From positions 24,843 to 88,842 of the forward strand of contig URHP01000002.1 in assembly GCA_900547645.1 (NCBI GenBank): 64,000 nt of DNA, written 5' to 3'. Positions 1-7,238 of the stretch are shown here, in pieces. This DNA comes from an uncultured Eubacteriales bacterium. GTDB taxonomy: Bacteria; Bacillota; Clostridia; Christensenellales; Borkfalkiaceae. Under the pieces are notes generated by a model. The model ran no database searches, was not told the origin of the DNA, and was given only the letters and a program-made list of their open reading frames with translations. Every line of letters begins with the position of its first letter. Position 1 is the stretch's first letter. A program made the position numbers and the translations under genes.

Positions 1-798
1 ACAGGTCGTTAAATTGGTCTTCGGATCGGTATAGATCCTTGCGCCGTCATACCCGCACACGGGACACTCCCGTACGGCATACTGCCGCTCATAGCGGGAA
101 GCGTAAACGATCCTCTGCAGCGTTGCGCCTTCGCCGTACTGTCCACAAACTCTCGGGACCGCGCTGTTCACGAACCAATCGCGGATCACACGGATATCGT
201 CCTGCGCATCCCACAGGTCTTCCCGAAGCGACACAAGGCTGCCCATGATCAATTTTGTATCGCGCTCGTTCGCGGACTCAAAAAGATACTTCCGCTTTAC
301 GCACGCAAATATCTTTGCGATCGCTTTCTTTGTGTTTTCCGATTCCAGCTTGCAATACGTTTCGGAATCCTGCAAAACGGCATCGGAAGATTCGATATTT
401 ACAAAAATTTCTTCCCAGAACTCCCGTTCGATCTTCCTGTTGCGCAATTGTACAAATAACTTTCCGATACCCTTCTTCTGATCCTGATCGACGGCTTCCG
501 AAAGCTTCTCCTTCAGCTCGCGGAAGATTTGCTTGATGGCTTCCGAATCGTTTGTCAGATCTTTTTCAAATTTCTCCGTAAACTCTTTCTGATCGCGTTC
601 AAGAAATACCTGATCGATGGCTTTCTCCAAAATGTCGGAAGCAAACTCACCGCCCATATTTTTCAGAAGATCGGGAAACATCTCGCTTACAAATTCGGAC
701 AGCGACTTACAACCGGGGAGAAACGCGCCGAGCGCAGCCAAACCGACGCCGAACAGAAAAATGCCCGCGTTCCGCATGATCGCTTTGATCTTAGCCAT
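1..798 (-). CDS. Membrane-anchored protein with zinc-ribbon-like motif (partial, runs off left edge)
   Basis: The minus frame is open from an ATG at 798 to the window edge (266 codons seen, no stop). The start follows a GGAGGTG site and overlaps the stop of the upstream gene by 8 bases. Residues 10-30 form one hydrophobic stretch ending in LPGC, either a transmembrane anchor or a poor lipobox. A charged, helical middle part follows. A CPVC motif lies near residue 245, which looks like half of a zinc ribbon; the second cysteine pair may lie beyond the edge. Last visible gene of the eight-gene operon. I do not recognise a family. By position it could be the membrane tether of the system, like the zinc-ribbon membrane proteins found beside PspA and SPFH genes; this is inference. 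Confidence 0.6.
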   Translation of the reverse strand, partial: MAKIKAIMRNAGIFLFGVGLAALGAFLPGCKSLSEFVSEMFPDLLKNMGGEFASDILEKAIDQVFLERDQKEFTEKFEKDLTNDSEAIKQIFRELKEKLSEAVDQDQKKGIGKLFVQLRNRKIEREFWEEIFVNIESSDAVLQDSETYCKLESENTKKAIAKIFACVKRKYLFESANERDTKLIMGSLVSLREDLWDAQDDIRVIRDWFVNSAVPRVCGQYGEGATLQRIVYASRYERQYAVRECPVCGYDGARIYTDPKTNLTTC

Positions 799-1384
799 TT
801 CCGGACACCTCCCCGCGCTTCTGCGCAACCGTCAGTCCGTACTGTTCGAAACTTGTTCCGATCGATTCTTTCAAAAAGGCGTCGGCATCTGTTCCTTCAT
901 TTTGTTCAACATACCGAATGATACGATCGCGATATTCTGAAAGAATCATTTCCCTGAGTTTGATCGAAATTCCACTTTGCTGATCTTCCTGATCGATAAA
1001 ATACTCATTCAGGTATTCAATAAAGGAAGTTCCGACCGTTTTCCGTTCCCATATAACGGGAAACTTCATCAAAAATTTCTCAATATTTTTAATTCCGTTC
1101 AGCTGAAACAAAATCTGTCCATGGATCTTCGGCTTTCCTTCCCCGCCCAAACCCCATGGGACCGAGATAAGATTGTTTTGTCTGATCCAGCATATCTCAT
1201 ACGATTGATTGCGTTCCAACGGCACATCCGACGCATTCCAATCGCCGTACCCCGCCTGCATCTTTTTCCAATAGCGGAGATAGCCGACGGGGCAACCGGC
1301 AAGAACATCCGATTGGGTCACCTGCACATATGCCCTTATGACGGGGCACGACCTGTTCCAATCGATCAAATTTTTCAGATCCAT
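791..1384 (-). CDS. SPFH/virion-core-like protein
   Basis: 197 residues, start ATG 1384 after GAGCGAGG. The middle reads like the SPFH (flotillin/YdjI-like) fold: a 'KIHGQILFQL' strand, a helical part with 'FIEYLNEYF', and a distal 'EQYGLTV' strand, the usual end of the SPFH core. The N-terminal strand region is shorter than in typical YdjI-like proteins and no transmembrane segment is visible. SPFH proteins scaffold membrane microdomains and in Bacillus are encoded beside PspA. Here the gene sits in an operon with coiled-coil and AAA proteins, which fits the same setting. The assignment rests on pattern only and is moderate; a structure prediction would settle it. Confidence 0.5.
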   Translation of the reverse strand: MDLKNLIDWNRSCPVIRAYVQVTQSDVLAGCPVGYLRYWKKMQAGYGDWNASDVPLERNQSYEICWIRQNNLISVPWGLGGEGKPKIHGQILFQLNGIKNIEKFLMKFPVIWERKTVGTSFIEYLNEYFIDQEDQQSGISIKLREMILSEYRDRIIRYVEQNEGTDADAFLKESIGTSFEQYGLTVAQKRGEVSGNG

Positions 1385-1397
1385 AGCACGACCTCGC

Positions 1398-1787
1398 TCA
1401 ATTCAACGTACACCAGTCGCTGACAGCCTGCCGGACCGCATCCGCCGCCGAACAGATCTTTCCGTCTCCCGCAAACGACGTCTGCTCGTGCGCTTTCAGC
1501 AAAAGATCCGTTTGCTCCAGCAATGACTGATAGCAACTGCCGACAGCCCGATCCGTCCTCGGAAAAATCATCCCGGACAGCTCGCTGCGCGCTTGCTTCA
1601 GCGCTTCCAGCGCAAGTTCCGCATCCCGGGCAAGATCGGACGCAAGTTTGGTGTCAGATGCGAGTTTGGCAAACGCAGGATCCCAGCTGTCGATGATCTT
1701 ATCCAGCCTTCCGACGATCTCTTCGCGCATTCCGCGCTGCACGGCTCCGTTGGAAATGTCCGGTTCCCCGCCCCCGCGCTTAAACAT
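1398..1787 (-). CDS. Small helical protein of the AAA/protease operon
   Basis: 129 residues from ATG 1787, which sits seven bases after a GGAGGGG site. A start 27 bases further upstream is in frame but lacks such a site. The first 7 bases overlap the end of the RuvB-like gene, so translation is probably coupled. The sequence is mostly helix-forming (residues 15-120), with heptad-like leucine and alanine spacing and two cysteines near the C-terminus. No known family recognised. Its place between the RuvB-like ATPase and the SPFH-like gene suggests a subunit or adaptor. Confidence 0.6.
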   Translation of the reverse strand: MFKRGGGEPDISNGAVQRGMREEIVGRLDKIIDSWDPAFAKLASDTKLASDLARDAELALEALKQARSELSGMIFPRTDRAVGSCYQSLLEQTDLLLKAHEQTSFAGDGKICSAADAVRQAVSDWCTLN

Positions 1788-3357
1788 TGCCGTCCCCTCC
1801 GAACATGTCGTCAATAATGTTTCCCACGTCGTCGGTATCTTCCGGCGCTTCCTTTGCTTCAGGCTCTTCGCGCGACACCTCTTGCCGCGGCGCGCCCCCC
1901 GTCAGGTAATCGATCGCTTTTTGCGTCAAAGACCTGCCGCGGGATGTGATGCTGACAAATCCGATCTTCAGAAGGTAAGGTTCAAATTCCTTGGTAAGCA
2001 CTTTGGGATCGACATGGACGCGCGCTGCGAGCGTATCCTCCGACATGACTCCGGTCGGCTCATTGAGAAGGCAATGCAGGATCTCCAGATCCTTCGCTTT
2101 CAACCCGATCGGATCGCGGTCGATATCCTTGAAATATTCGGCCGCCATTTCCGCCGAAACGCGGCTGACGTCTGCGTTGATCGCCTTTGTCTTCAGACCG
2201 TTTACAAAGGCGTCAACCTCGCGGATCGAACTTCTGCATCTGTCAATGCACATCGTAAGGACTTCGTCCGATACGACCAGACCCTTTGCGGCAAATTTGT
2301 TGACGAAAATCTTTGCAAGGTCCTCTCTCGTATAATCCTTCAGATAGAACGTCAGGTTATTGCATCTGTCCTTGATCGTGGAAAGCACGTCCTGCGCGTC
2401 CGTAGTCGCGCCGATAAACGTAAATTCCTTGATGGGAAGGTTATGATTGACGCCGTTTTCATCCATATAGGAGTAGACGCGGTCGTTGAGGAGCGTCAAA
2501 AGCCCTGTCTGAATATGCTTGGGAAGCGCGTGGATCTCGTCAAACGCGATCACGACGGGTTCGCCTTCCTGACTGATCCGCTGCAAAAACTTTTGCACCG
2601 CGCGCTGCGAACGGACGTCGTTCCCCATCTGCGAAGCATCCATGAACTCAAAGCGAACGCCGAGTTCCTTGGCGATCAGCTTCATCAGAGTACTCTTGCC
2701 CAATCCGCGATTTCCGAACAGCAGAATATGGTCGATATGCCTGAGTCCCTGCTTCTTGGCTGCGGCGATCTCTGCGGAGATACGCTTGACGACATGCTCC
2801 TGGCCGATAAAATCCGCCAGGCATTCCGGCGCGAACTGAGGCACCGGTCTGCCGGACGCATTCGCCGCCCTTTCCCCCCGGACCTCCGCATCTTTCCCGG
2901 CAGACGCGCCGTCTTTCGGCAGACGCTTTCCGCCGCGCGCGGATGCCTGTGCGCCCTTCGGCGCATCGGACCGGAGATCTCCCTTCGGCGCCGCGCCTTC
3001 GGAAAGCGGCTGCGCGCCGCCGTTCCCGCCCGACGGAGATCGCACCTGCGCCTCGCCGCGCATGATCTCCGAAAACGAGGGCGCCGACGGCGAAGACGCC
3101 GCAAATCCGAAAAACGCCCTGACGCGCTCCGCATGCAATCCGCGGACGGCGATCTCGTCGATGACCGAATCCAGACTTTCATATTGGACACGGCACTTGA
3201 CTTTGTCCATGACGGACGCCGCTTTATACAGCTCCTTGCAGTGATCGGAAATCAGACGGATATTGTCGATCACGATCTGCTTATTGGAATCGTCGCCGAT
3301 TCTGGCATAATTTCTTGCTGTCACGAATAAAGTTCTCAATTCTTCAAGCGTTCTCAT
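1780..3357 (-). CDS. RuvB-like AAA+ ATPase with N-terminal helical domain
   Basis: 525 residues from ATG 3357 (site GAGGGTG; a GTG two codons upstream is also possible). Residues 1-75 form a helical domain with an 'ARIGDD' turn, resembling the MIT-like N-termini of the two neighbouring enzymes. A Gly/Ala/Pro/Lys-rich linker (about 88-170) leads to an AAA+ core: 'FIGQ' lead-in, Walker A GNRGLGKS (215-222), Walker B 'VVIAFDEIHAL', sensor 1 'FIGATTD'. The C-terminus resembles the RuvB winged helix ('EPYLLKIGF', 'SRGRSLT'). This is not the housekeeping RuvB: it has the extra N-terminal half and no ruvA next to it. Inferred role: a motor in the same complex as the Vps4-like ATPase, with an unknown substrate. 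Confidence 0.85.
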   Translation of the reverse strand: MRTLEELRTLFVTARNYARIGDDSNKQIVIDNIRLISDHCKELYKAASVMDKVKCRVQYESLDSVIDEIAVRGLHAERVRAFFGFAASSPSAPSFSEIMRGEAQVRSPSGGNGGAQPLSEGAAPKGDLRSDAPKGAQASARGGKRLPKDGASAGKDAEVRGERAANASGRPVPQFAPECLADFIGQEHVVKRISAEIAAAKKQGLRHIDHILLFGNRGLGKSTLMKLIAKELGVRFEFMDASQMGNDVRSQRAVQKFLQRISQEGEPVVIAFDEIHALPKHIQTGLLTLLNDRVYSYMDENGVNHNLPIKEFTFIGATTDAQDVLSTIKDRCNNLTFYLKDYTREDLAKIFVNKFAAKGLVVSDEVLTMCIDRCRSSIREVDAFVNGLKTKAINADVSRVSAEMAAEYFKDIDRDPIGLKAKDLEILHCLLNEPTGVMSEDTLAARVHVDPKVLTKEFEPYLLKIGFVSITSRGRSLTQKAIDYLTGGAPRQEVSREEPEAKEAPEDTDDVGNIIDDMFGGDGNV

Positions 3358-3368
3358 AGTCACCCTCT

Positions 3369-4349
3369 TTACAGCTCAATCTCGTATTCTTCGCACCATT
3401 TGTCCAACAGCTCGTTGATCTTATCCATGGGAGTTGCGTTTGCCATTCCGTGGACCTCGATCGTGCGCGTTTCGCGCCGTACGGACACCGTGACCGATTT
3501 GTTGATCCCGACGCATTCCCCTGCCAGATTGAGCACGGGCGCGCCGGAGTCGCCCTGATTGGACTGCGCGTCATAAATCAGATCGCCGTTCAGCCCATGC
3601 GTATGGCGTACGATGCCCCAGAACGGCGCAATGCCCATCGACAAAGCGTTTCCGATGATCACGACCATTGCGCCCTGCTTCAGAGCGGAATACTCCCTGA
3701 TGCGCGGAACAGCGCGGATCTCTTCGCCTGCGGATGCGGCGTCGAACCGGCACAGCGCCACATCGCTGACCCGATCCGAAGCGATCAACTCAACGCGCGT
3801 GCGGTATTTCCCGTTATCCAACGACATCCGGATCTGCGAAGCGTATCGATTGGAAACCTCGTCGAAAAGCACATGATCGTTGGTGAGCAGGTATCCTTTC
3901 GAAGAAATAACGAAACCCGTGCCGTTCCCGCTTCCGACCGCTTCGATCTCCGCCACCGAACCTTTGTATCCGGCAAAAATATCGGCGCACCATTCGTGCA
4001 TATGAACTGCGCCGATCACCCTTCCGAGTTCCGTTTTTTCCTTTTCCCCGTCCGCAGGCAATGCATCCGCGCGCACATTCATCGCCGTTTTGACGGTCTC
4101 CGAAATGCCGCGGTCGTACAGCTCGGAAGAGATCTTTTTGAAGCTGCAGATATGTCCGTAGATGCTCTCTTTTTCCTTCGGATCCGGGCAAAGCCGATAC
4201 AGCTCCGCCAACGTCTCCATACAGGAGATGACGCATCTTCTCGCGCCCGCGGGATCCCCTTGCCTGACCAGGCGGCGGGCAAGGGAATACGCATCGCCGA
4301 ACTTTGCATACAGGGACTTTGTTGCAGCATTGTCCGCACAATTTTTCAT
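3369..4349 (-). CDS. Intracellular trypsin-fold serine protease with N-terminal MIT-like domain
   Basis: 326 residues from ATG 4349, which overlaps the upstream stop (ATGA). An in-frame ATG at 4400 would create a 55-base overlap and is less likely. Residues 13-80 form a three-helix segment with 'RQGDPAGARR', matching 'RRSGDTPAALR' in the Vps4-like neighbour. The S1/HtrA-type protease domain follows: His159 in 'LTNDHV', Asp196 in 'SDVAL', Ser268 in 'GDSGAPVL'. No signal peptide or transmembrane helix is visible, so it should act in the cytoplasm, unlike DegP/HtrA. No PDZ domain. The family is certain. The substrate is unknown; proteolysis of the filament-forming or SPFH-like partners is one possibility. 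Confidence 0.88.
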   Translation of the reverse strand: MKNCADNAATKSLYAKFGDAYSLARRLVRQGDPAGARRCVISCMETLAELYRLCPDPKEKESIYGHICSFKKISSELYDRGISETVKTAMNVRADALPADGEKEKTELGRVIGAVHMHEWCADIFAGYKGSVAEIEAVGSGNGTGFVISSKGYLLTNDHVLFDEVSNRYASQIRMSLDNGKYRTRVELIASDRVSDVALCRFDAASAGEEIRAVPRIREYSALKQGAMVVIIGNALSMGIAPFWGIVRHTHGLNGDLIYDAQSNQGDSGAPVLNLAGECVGINKSVTVSVRRETRTIEVHGMANATPMDKINELLDKWCEEYEIEL

Positions 4350-5647
4350 GATCTGACAGAGTTTGCCCCGGCATTCCTCGCGTCGCGCCCTTTCAGCCAA
4401 CGGAGAACATGCGCGGGGAGGGCTTCGCCCTTGTCCCGTTTTGCCCTTGCAATGGGCTCGTACAGCTTCAGATATTCGGAAAGGCCGACGTTTGCCGCAT
4501 AGGCGTCGTAACAGAACAACATCTCATCCGTAATGGAATTGATGTACTTGTCCAAAACTTCCATGCAGTCATTGCGCGTGACGCAATCGTGCGCCATCGT
4601 CTTGTTCTGACTGAAATACGTGATCTCGCGGCGGAGCGGACGGTTGATGACCTGTCTGCAGATGGCCTTGATGTCCGCGCCCGCGTAACCGTCCAGCAAC
4701 CCGGCGAGCCAGTCGACCGTGACGTCTTCCGCGCAGGGGATATCCAGCCTGTCCTTCACGCTCGTATCCTTGCCCAGCGCAAGCGCAACCAGCTTCTTCC
4801 GCGCCTCCAGATCGGGCAGCGGGACATAGATCTGCGTGTCGAATCTGCCGCCGCGCTTGATCGCGCTGTCCAAAACCCACGGTCTGTTGGTCGCCGCGAC
4901 GATGATGCGGATCTGATCGGGCTTTGTTCCCGCCATAAAGCCGTCCATATTGGTCAGCAATGTGGTCAGCTGTTCCTTTGTATGGCGGGATTCGTCGTCC
5001 TCGCGGCTTGCGGCGATCGCGTCGATCTCGTCAAAAAAGATAATGCACTTCTGATAGCGTTTTGCCTGTTCAAAGATCTCCGCAATGATCTTTGCCCCGT
5101 CGCCGACAAGGTTTGCCATGACGTCCTTAATTTGGACGACGGCGATCTTGCAGCCGAGCTGACCGGCAAGACATTTGACGATGTGCGTCTTGCCCGTTCC
5201 GGGAGGACCGTAGAGCAGGATCTGCAGCCCCATTTCCCTGCGGTATTTTTTATATACGGGCGCAAATCTGGGAGAGAGCGGCGCAAAAATATTGACCATG
5301 AACTCATCGCGCACCTCTTTGAGTCCCGCGACGTCACGCATCGTAAGGTTGGGAATATCTGCGGAAAACCAATCGGTCGCCTTGATCTTATCCTCTTCGT
5401 TCGGCGATCCGTTCGTAAACACGCGTGCACCCAGCCTTACGTCTGCAATGAACTCTTTGACGGCGGCGGCCGTTTCCCGGTAATACTCCTTCAGCGCCTG
5501 GGATGCGCCCTGCGCGGCGCACTGCTCGTCTGCGATGCCGACGATCTTGTGCGCCATGCGCAGAGCGGCGGGAGTATCGCCGCTGCGGCGGTACTGATTG
5601 TACAGCTCGATCAACTGCTTATACGAATCCAGGATCGTGGAGCTCAT
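4346..5647 (-). CDS. Vps4-like AAA ATPase with N-terminal MIT-like domain
   Basis: 433 residues, ATG 5647 after a G-rich site 14 bases past the upstream gene. Residues 1-72 form a three-helix MIT-like domain ('YRRSGDTPAALRMA'). The AAA core has Walker A GPPGTGKT (147-154), a pore-loop-like 'NLVGDGAK' (179-186), Walker B 'IIFFDEID' (202-209) and a second region of homology 'ATNRPWVLDSAIKR' followed by 'IYVPLPD'. The NRPW, LDSAI and YVPLP signatures are typical of the Vps4/katanin/spastin (meiotic) clade rather than FtsH or Cdc48. Vps4 disassembles ESCRT-III filaments through MIT-domain contacts. Two coiled-coil proteins lie directly upstream, so the same relationship is proposed here. The family is clear; the substrate is inferred. 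Confidence 0.88.
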   Translation of the reverse strand: MSSTILDSYKQLIELYNQYRRSGDTPAALRMAHKIVGIADEQCAAQGASQALKEYYRETAAAVKEFIADVRLGARVFTNGSPNEEDKIKATDWFSADIPNLTMRDVAGLKEVRDEFMVNIFAPLSPRFAPVYKKYRREMGLQILLYGPPGTGKTHIVKCLAGQLGCKIAVVQIKDVMANLVGDGAKIIAEIFEQAKRYQKCIIFFDEIDAIAASREDDESRHTKEQLTTLLTNMDGFMAGTKPDQIRIIVAATNRPWVLDSAIKRGGRFDTQIYVPLPDLEARKKLVALALGKDTSVKDRLDIPCAEDVTVDWLAGLLDGYAGADIKAICRQVINRPLRREITYFSQNKTMAHDCVTRNDCMEVLDKYINSITDEMLFCYDAYAANVGLSEYLKLYEPIARAKRDKGEALPAHVLRWLKGRDARNAGANSVRS

Positions 5648-5661
5648 TTCCGCTTTGCCCC

Positions 5662-6303
5662 CTAGTTCTTACGGTTTTCCTCGTCGATCATCTCCGTGAT
5701 TGCATCAATGCGGTCCGCGTCGGAGTCTGCCATAACGCCCGCGTTGCTTGCAACGGGGCTTTCGCCTTTCGAATACTTGGCGACCAGACGCGCCTCGCGC
5801 GCTTCCTTTTCCGCCGCGATCCGCTGCGCGATCTTGGGATCCTTTTCGTTCTTTCTGCCGAACAATTCGACAAACGCGGGGTTGGAGGACTTGCTGAGCG
5901 CTTCGCGCATGTGTTTGACGGACATTCTGGCGTCGCTCAACGCCTCCTGCAGCCCCTCCATCTTCTTCCCGAGCGTATCCCAGCGGGGCGCTTTGTTCAT
6001 CAGGCTTCTGCATGCGTCCATTGCTTCGGGCAGCGACTGCAGATCGCCGAATGCCTGCGCTGTCTTCGCGTTCGTCTTGATCTGCAGTTCCAGAAACTTC
6101 AGATCTTCGGCAAACATTTCAAGATCCACCTTGTCCTCGATCAGCTGATCGGAATACGCTTCCTGCTGATCGTGTGCCGCCTCGTCAATTGCCTTTACGT
6201 AATCCAGCGCCAGCCGTTCCATCGATTCGCGTGCCCCCTGGATCACGGTCATTGCCTCAGCGATCTTTTCGTACTGCTTCATCTGCTTATCAACCTTTGC
6301 CAT
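5662..6303 (-). CDS. ESCRT-III/PspA-like coiled-coil protein B
   Basis: 213 residues from ATG 6303 after AGGAGGAAACAGAAC. Nearly all helix: residues 1-125 form long amphipathic helices with regular hydrophobic spacing, a Pro at about 90, then a shorter helix to about 165. A small flexible segment precedes an isolated acidic helix at the C-terminus ('DRIDAITEMIDEE'). This layout, a helical core plus linker plus a short end helix, is that of ESCRT-III proteins, whose end helix (MIM) binds MIT domains. No sequence-level family assignment can be made by eye. Encoded directly before the Vps4-like ATPase. Confidence 0.6.
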   Translation of the reverse strand: MAKVDKQMKQYEKIAEAMTVIQGARESMERLALDYVKAIDEAAHDQQEAYSDQLIEDKVDLEMFAEDLKFLELQIKTNAKTAQAFGDLQSLPEAMDACRSLMNKAPRWDTLGKKMEGLQEALSDARMSVKHMREALSKSSNPAFVELFGRKNEKDPKIAQRIAAEKEAREARLVAKYSKGESPVASNAGVMADSDADRIDAITEMIDEENRKN

Positions 6304-6329
6304 GTTCTGTTTCCTCCTGATTTTATTTT

Positions 6330-6983
6330 TTAATTGTTGATAAAATTACGCTTCCCGGAAGGTGCATACTCAGATTCGGTCTGTTTTGCCGCCGAAGCAT
6401 CCTGCGCTTTTTTCGCTTCGATCTGCGCAAGGATATATTCGTCTTCCGATTCCGCCCTAGCCACTTCACGCGTTTTGGTCGCAAGCGTTCTTACATCCTT
6501 GATCTTCTTGGAAAAATCCTCCGACATGATGCCGTACCGCGTCATTGCCTTTTCAAATTTATCCAGCGTCTTTACGATCAGATCCAGAACTTTCTGATAC
6601 TTGTTGTTGTCCTGCACGATGCGGTCAAGCTTTTGCTCCGGAATGATCCGCACGATCTTCGCATAGCATTTTCTGTCGTAAAACGCTTCGATGACGCTCA
6701 GAAGCGTATCCAGGGAATCGATGATGTCGTTGAAATTCTGATTGGACAGCTTTTTGTAATACAGTCTCTGGGAGTTGCGCTTGATTTCGCGGACCATTTT
6801 CAGCTTCTGATCGCGGTCGTTGGAAACAAGAATGCGTTCCTCCAGAACGGTATTTGCGGTTTCCAGCTCTGCGATCTCGCTGCTCAAACGTTCTGCCGTC
6901 TGTTCCAGTTCATCGATATTTCTGGTCACCACACTGATTTCGTCGTTTGCACGGCGATGCATTCGCGTCAATTTTTGTTCCAT
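6330..6983 (-). CDS. Coiled-coil protein A, first gene of the Vps4-like operon
   Basis: 217 residues from ATG 6983, with GGAGGG six bases upstream. Residues 1-75 are a strong coiled coil (basic start, then repeated Leu/Ile/Glu heptads). Residues 85-180 contain further amphipathic helices, and the last 35 residues are polar and probably disordered. No signal peptide or membrane segment. The architecture (basic N-terminal helix, long hairpin-like helices, loose tail) is compatible with an ESCRT-III/PspA-type filament protein, but a TelA-like or generic coiled-coil scaffold cannot be excluded. First gene after a good sigma-A promoter. Confidence 0.6.
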   Translation of the reverse strand: MEQKLTRMHRRANDEISVVTRNIDELEQTAERLSSEIAELETANTVLEERILVSNDRDQKLKMVREIKRNSQRLYYKKLSNQNFNDIIDSLDTLLSVIEAFYDRKCYAKIVRIIPEQKLDRIVQDNNKYQKVLDLIVKTLDKFEKAMTRYGIMSEDFSKKIKDVRTLATKTREVARAESEDEYILAQIEAKKAQDASAAKQTESEYAPSGKRNFINN

Positions 6984-7093
6984 TAGATGCCCTCCGATGT
7001 CGTTTGATTTCCAGAACGGATACGGAACAAAAAGCCGGATCGGTTTACTCGGATTTTATACAAAAAATTTCGACTTTTTCTTCCGTTTTTGTC

Positions 7094-7122
7094 ATTATAG
7101 CACAGGTATTGTAAAAAATCAA
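7094..7122 (-). promoter_or_regulatory. Sigma-A promoter of the Vps4-like operon
   Basis: On the minus strand TTGATT and TATAAT are 17 bases apart. The start would be near 7087, giving a leader of about 100 bases before the first gene. Confidence 0.7.
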
Positions 7123-7180
7123 GACTCAAGCTGATTTTTCAGACCGTCCGGAGCAAAATGTCAAATTTTTTACGACACGA

Positions 7181-7207
7181 AAAAAGGCAGGCCGTGCCTG
7201 CCTTTTT
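7181..7207 (-). terminator. Terminator after thrC
   Basis: A 12-bp stem (7181-7192 with 7196-7207) with runs of A and T on both sides. It ends thrC on the minus strand and could also act on the other strand. Confidence 0.85.
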
Positions 7208-7238
7208 CATAAAATCCCGAACGGGATCCCTCCGTATT

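Noticed and set aside
1780-3357. Housekeeping RuvB
   Set aside because: Extra N-terminal domain and linker, no ruvA or ruvC nearby, and it is embedded in the AAA/protease operon.
1648-4502. Long plus-strand frames opposite the RuvB-like and protease genes
   Set aside because: Shadows of genes with complete catalytic motifs on the other strand; compositions are Arg/His/Asp-rich and lack motifs.
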